Source: Aurantiochytrium sp. KH105
Taxonomy: Eukaryota; Sar; Bigyra; Thraustochytrida; Thraustochytriidae
Direction of reading: 5' to 3'
Length of the DNA: 64,000 nucleotides
Assembly (NCBI GenBank): GCA_003116975.1
Contig: BGKB01000021.1
Span: 124,001 to 188,000 of the forward strand
Position 1 is the stretch's first letter; each line of letters opens with the position of its first letter. Positions 63,401 through 64,000 of the stretch are shown here, in pieces. The position numbers and the translations under genes are program-made. The notes under the pieces are model-generated. The model was not told the origin of the DNA. It ran no database searches and saw nothing but the letters and a program-made list of their open reading frames with translations.

Positions 63401-64000
63401 GACCCAGATTGCCAAAGCGACCGCCCTCGCCAGCGCCGGCACCGCGCGGTGGAGGTCCACCGCCAGGACCACCGGCACCGCCGGAACGCCAGCTCCCGCC
63501 CCCATTTCCGTACGCGGGATTGTGAGGACCACGGCGACCCGCTGGCCCGCCGGGGCCCTCCTGAACGTTTCCACTGCCGGCAACGCCGCCAAGACCTTCC
63601 GGCAGGCGACGACCGCGACCCTGGCCTGCGACTCCTGCAGGTATAGATGTGCGGCGATCGCCGCCCAGCCCGACTGCGTTGCGCGAGCCATTCCGCTTCT
63701 CCGTCTCCTCTTGCCACTTGAGCGTAAGAGCATCACGGTCAATGGGCTCCGATTGCGCCGTCATGAGCGGAACATCCGAAATGAGCGCCGGAGGCACGTA
63801 CGAGGGGAACGCCGGTCGCGGTGCAGAGGTCGGGTTGAACAAATACATTTCATCGCGCGAATACTTGACTCGATTCACGCCACCATGCACTGAGGGATCC
63901 CGAGGAGACTTTGATCGTTGCTGGTAAAGATTGGCTTGTTCCGTGAGCTTGCCGCCTGTGGCAGATGCGCCTGGCGTCGGCACGCGGCCAATCCTTGCAA
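60423..64000 (-). CDS. GIGYF: GIGYF-type GYF-domain protein, 5' end outside the window
   Basis: At least 1,190 residues. The frame is open to the window edge (no ATG; the first GTG at 63983 is preceded by open codons reading ARIGR), so the start lies outside. GIGYF proteins recruit the cap-binding protein 4EHP and repress translation. Features: VKYSRDEMYLF near the N-terminus fits the 4EHP-binding motif Y-x4-M/L; RGG/Gly-rich region; GYF domain NEWFYRDPQGNVQGPFKSEE with the hallmark W-F-Y-x-D...GPF (DNA about 62300-62425), followed by DLLVRRG. Then a long Glu/Arg coiled coil (REREERERQ type), poly-Ala and poly-Gln runs, and repeated WGG blocks (KPAWGG...SLKEIQELE, twice or more). The C-terminal block IDFCYSLEDASDIRETLRDY...FASEFIARKG resembles the C-terminal domain of GIGYF1/2. 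Confidence 0.88.
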   Translation of the reverse strand, partial: ARIGRVPTPGASATGGKLTEQANLYQQRSKSPRDPSVHGGVNRVKYSRDEMYLFNPTSAPRPAFPSYVPPALISDVPLMTAQSEPIDRDALTLKWQEETEKRNGSRNAVGLGGDRRTSIPAGVAGQGRGRRLPEGLGGVAGSGNVQEGPGGPAGRRGPHNPAYGNGGGSWRSGGAGGPGGGPPPRGAGAGEGGRFGNLGRGTGRDNWSGQERGSRWNDYPSGGNGSGPGGERDTRRSGEGGGRWDRLGPPSGRSFPDRGYGAGATNANAPAAGGTREDRWGRNANYREGGAFGPRGGMGQFSGQPQHDDNQIELVDDRGTFSEEAMSGSFGLESMAAAASKFHEEMQAARGGGDAASSSAAPAATASSAAPSTKAEGGDGNLEQASTGGFFSMPDSGMSGALEEGLEQPPAEEVAPASQAIDGSSLGFGGPGGFGAQSHLLQPQPSGWGQNPWLEAQHDPTGGVGSLSMQGHQSSQQPADLSGGQNRWIVPPAGGSGGSMPGMAMQPAPAPGMGMPTSMLAPPPALSNEWFYRDPQGNVQGPFKSEEMREWLQHGYFNPDLLVRRGHGNDPFAPLGQQFPDARKAFTAEGDAEVQMRMLQQQQQPGSFWQMGQNMPPLQQPHLGMQQAFGGPAPSSQNDDAQARLKQEQRQAEERARAEKEKAEWEARERERQERERQEREERERQEREREEEQKRKEQEDLERKRQEQEAAEAAARAKAEAERRVREVEEERQRKAQEEEEARKAAAAAAAAAAAAEEEEARRQQQLLLQQQQEQQAALEAERLRKAQEEQARIEEERRKAEEKPAWGGVSNAPSTSALSLKEIQELEQREATRSRPEGMNQSMASRIAQAAGVAGGRLNLAASSSAPQASSPQNQPVQQPRASPTSTPPVAPASPVESSKPVGAHGGTLDEMSVDLRAMLGVSAPGGNKQKKSQKANTGAAAAAASKPAWGGTPPSSSGTSNRSLKEIQEEEARRVAAVQKQQALLLKQQQQQQQQKALQQQQQQQAQSRAPPGSWASTAAQPTNNNGDGWTISHKGRAVPTGTPQTSRVGKVKAKPSSAAPTAAAPAAATPVMQQQSHQQDDENDDFFESTPDNFGKEMSRDMRKWCEGQAPKIGATMTLIDFCYSLEDASDIRETLRDYLGSTPLVSSFASEFIARKGGKKGGDDFGPDAGFQTAGKKKNRRKKRET

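Noticed and set aside
1..64000. CRISPR arrays, insertion sequences, transposons, operons
   Set aside because: No spaced identical repeats, transposase or reverse-transcriptase motifs, or terminal repeats were found; the genome is eukaryotic.
1..64000. tRNA or rRNA genes
   Set aside because: Scanned intergenic regions for B-box-like GGTTCGANNCC and found only isolated partial matches (for example near 6055) without a cloverleaf partner; a covariance-model scan would be needed to exclude them.

Overview
The window is nuclear DNA of a microbial eukaryote, most probably a labyrinthulomycete (thraustochytrid) stramenopile. Signs seen directly are G+C-rich coding sequence with a strong G/C third-position preference, mostly intronless genes, a few short introns of about 80-210 bp with GTAAGT/GTGAGT-type donors, and abundant short tandem repeats between genes. 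Proteins such as 14-3-3, RAD6, SCYL1, TRIP4, GIGYF, flotillin and PX-VPS9 exclude a prokaryote. The placement among stramenopiles is inference from the giant cysteine-rich GCC2/GCC3-type membrane protein, the bacterial-style P-type ATPase and an extracellular domain style I associate with stramenopiles; no marker gene proves it.

Layout: 1-7.5 kb holds no gene I can support and is full of simple repeats. A cation P-type ATPase follows (7.5-10.7 kb, +), then a convergent two-exon RAD6-type ubiquitin-conjugating enzyme with a very long acidic tail (11.7-12.6 kb, -) and a basic protein with two CxxC motifs (13.6-15.3 kb, -). The centre is one 16.8 kb open frame for a giant type I membrane protein (16.4-33.2 kb, +): signal peptide, PTDSPT stalk, six 242-residue beta-repeat units, about 1,700 residues of cysteine-rich repeats, one membrane span and a coiled-coil cytoplasmic part of about 1,700 residues. 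Next come a divergent pair, a WW/CEP164-like protein (-) and a PX-VPS9 Rab5-GEF-type protein (+), then a three-exon TPR protein with a degenerate prolyl-hydroxylase-like end, and a Ras GTPase fused to an N-terminal ubiquitin-fold-like domain. A second divergent pair is SCYL1 pseudokinase (-) and TRIP4/ASC-1 (+). After these lie a membrane-anchored JmjC/cupin oxygenase, a secreted-type membrane protein with a cytoplasmic SH3 domain, an IucA/IucC (NIS) siderophore synthetase, a 14-3-3 protein with a polyglutamine tail, a MORN protein, a flotillin and a GIGYF-type GYF protein that runs off the right edge.

There is no operon-like organisation. Themes that recur are membrane traffic and the cell surface (giant receptor-like protein, PX-VPS9, SCYL1, flotillin, SH3 protein), 2-oxoglutarate-oxygenase folds (TPR-hydroxylase-like, JmjC/cupin) and translation quality control (TRIP4, GIGYF). 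The most unexpected gene is the NIS siderophore synthetase, an enzyme family that is mainly bacterial. All functional names rest on motifs read by eye; no database search was possible.
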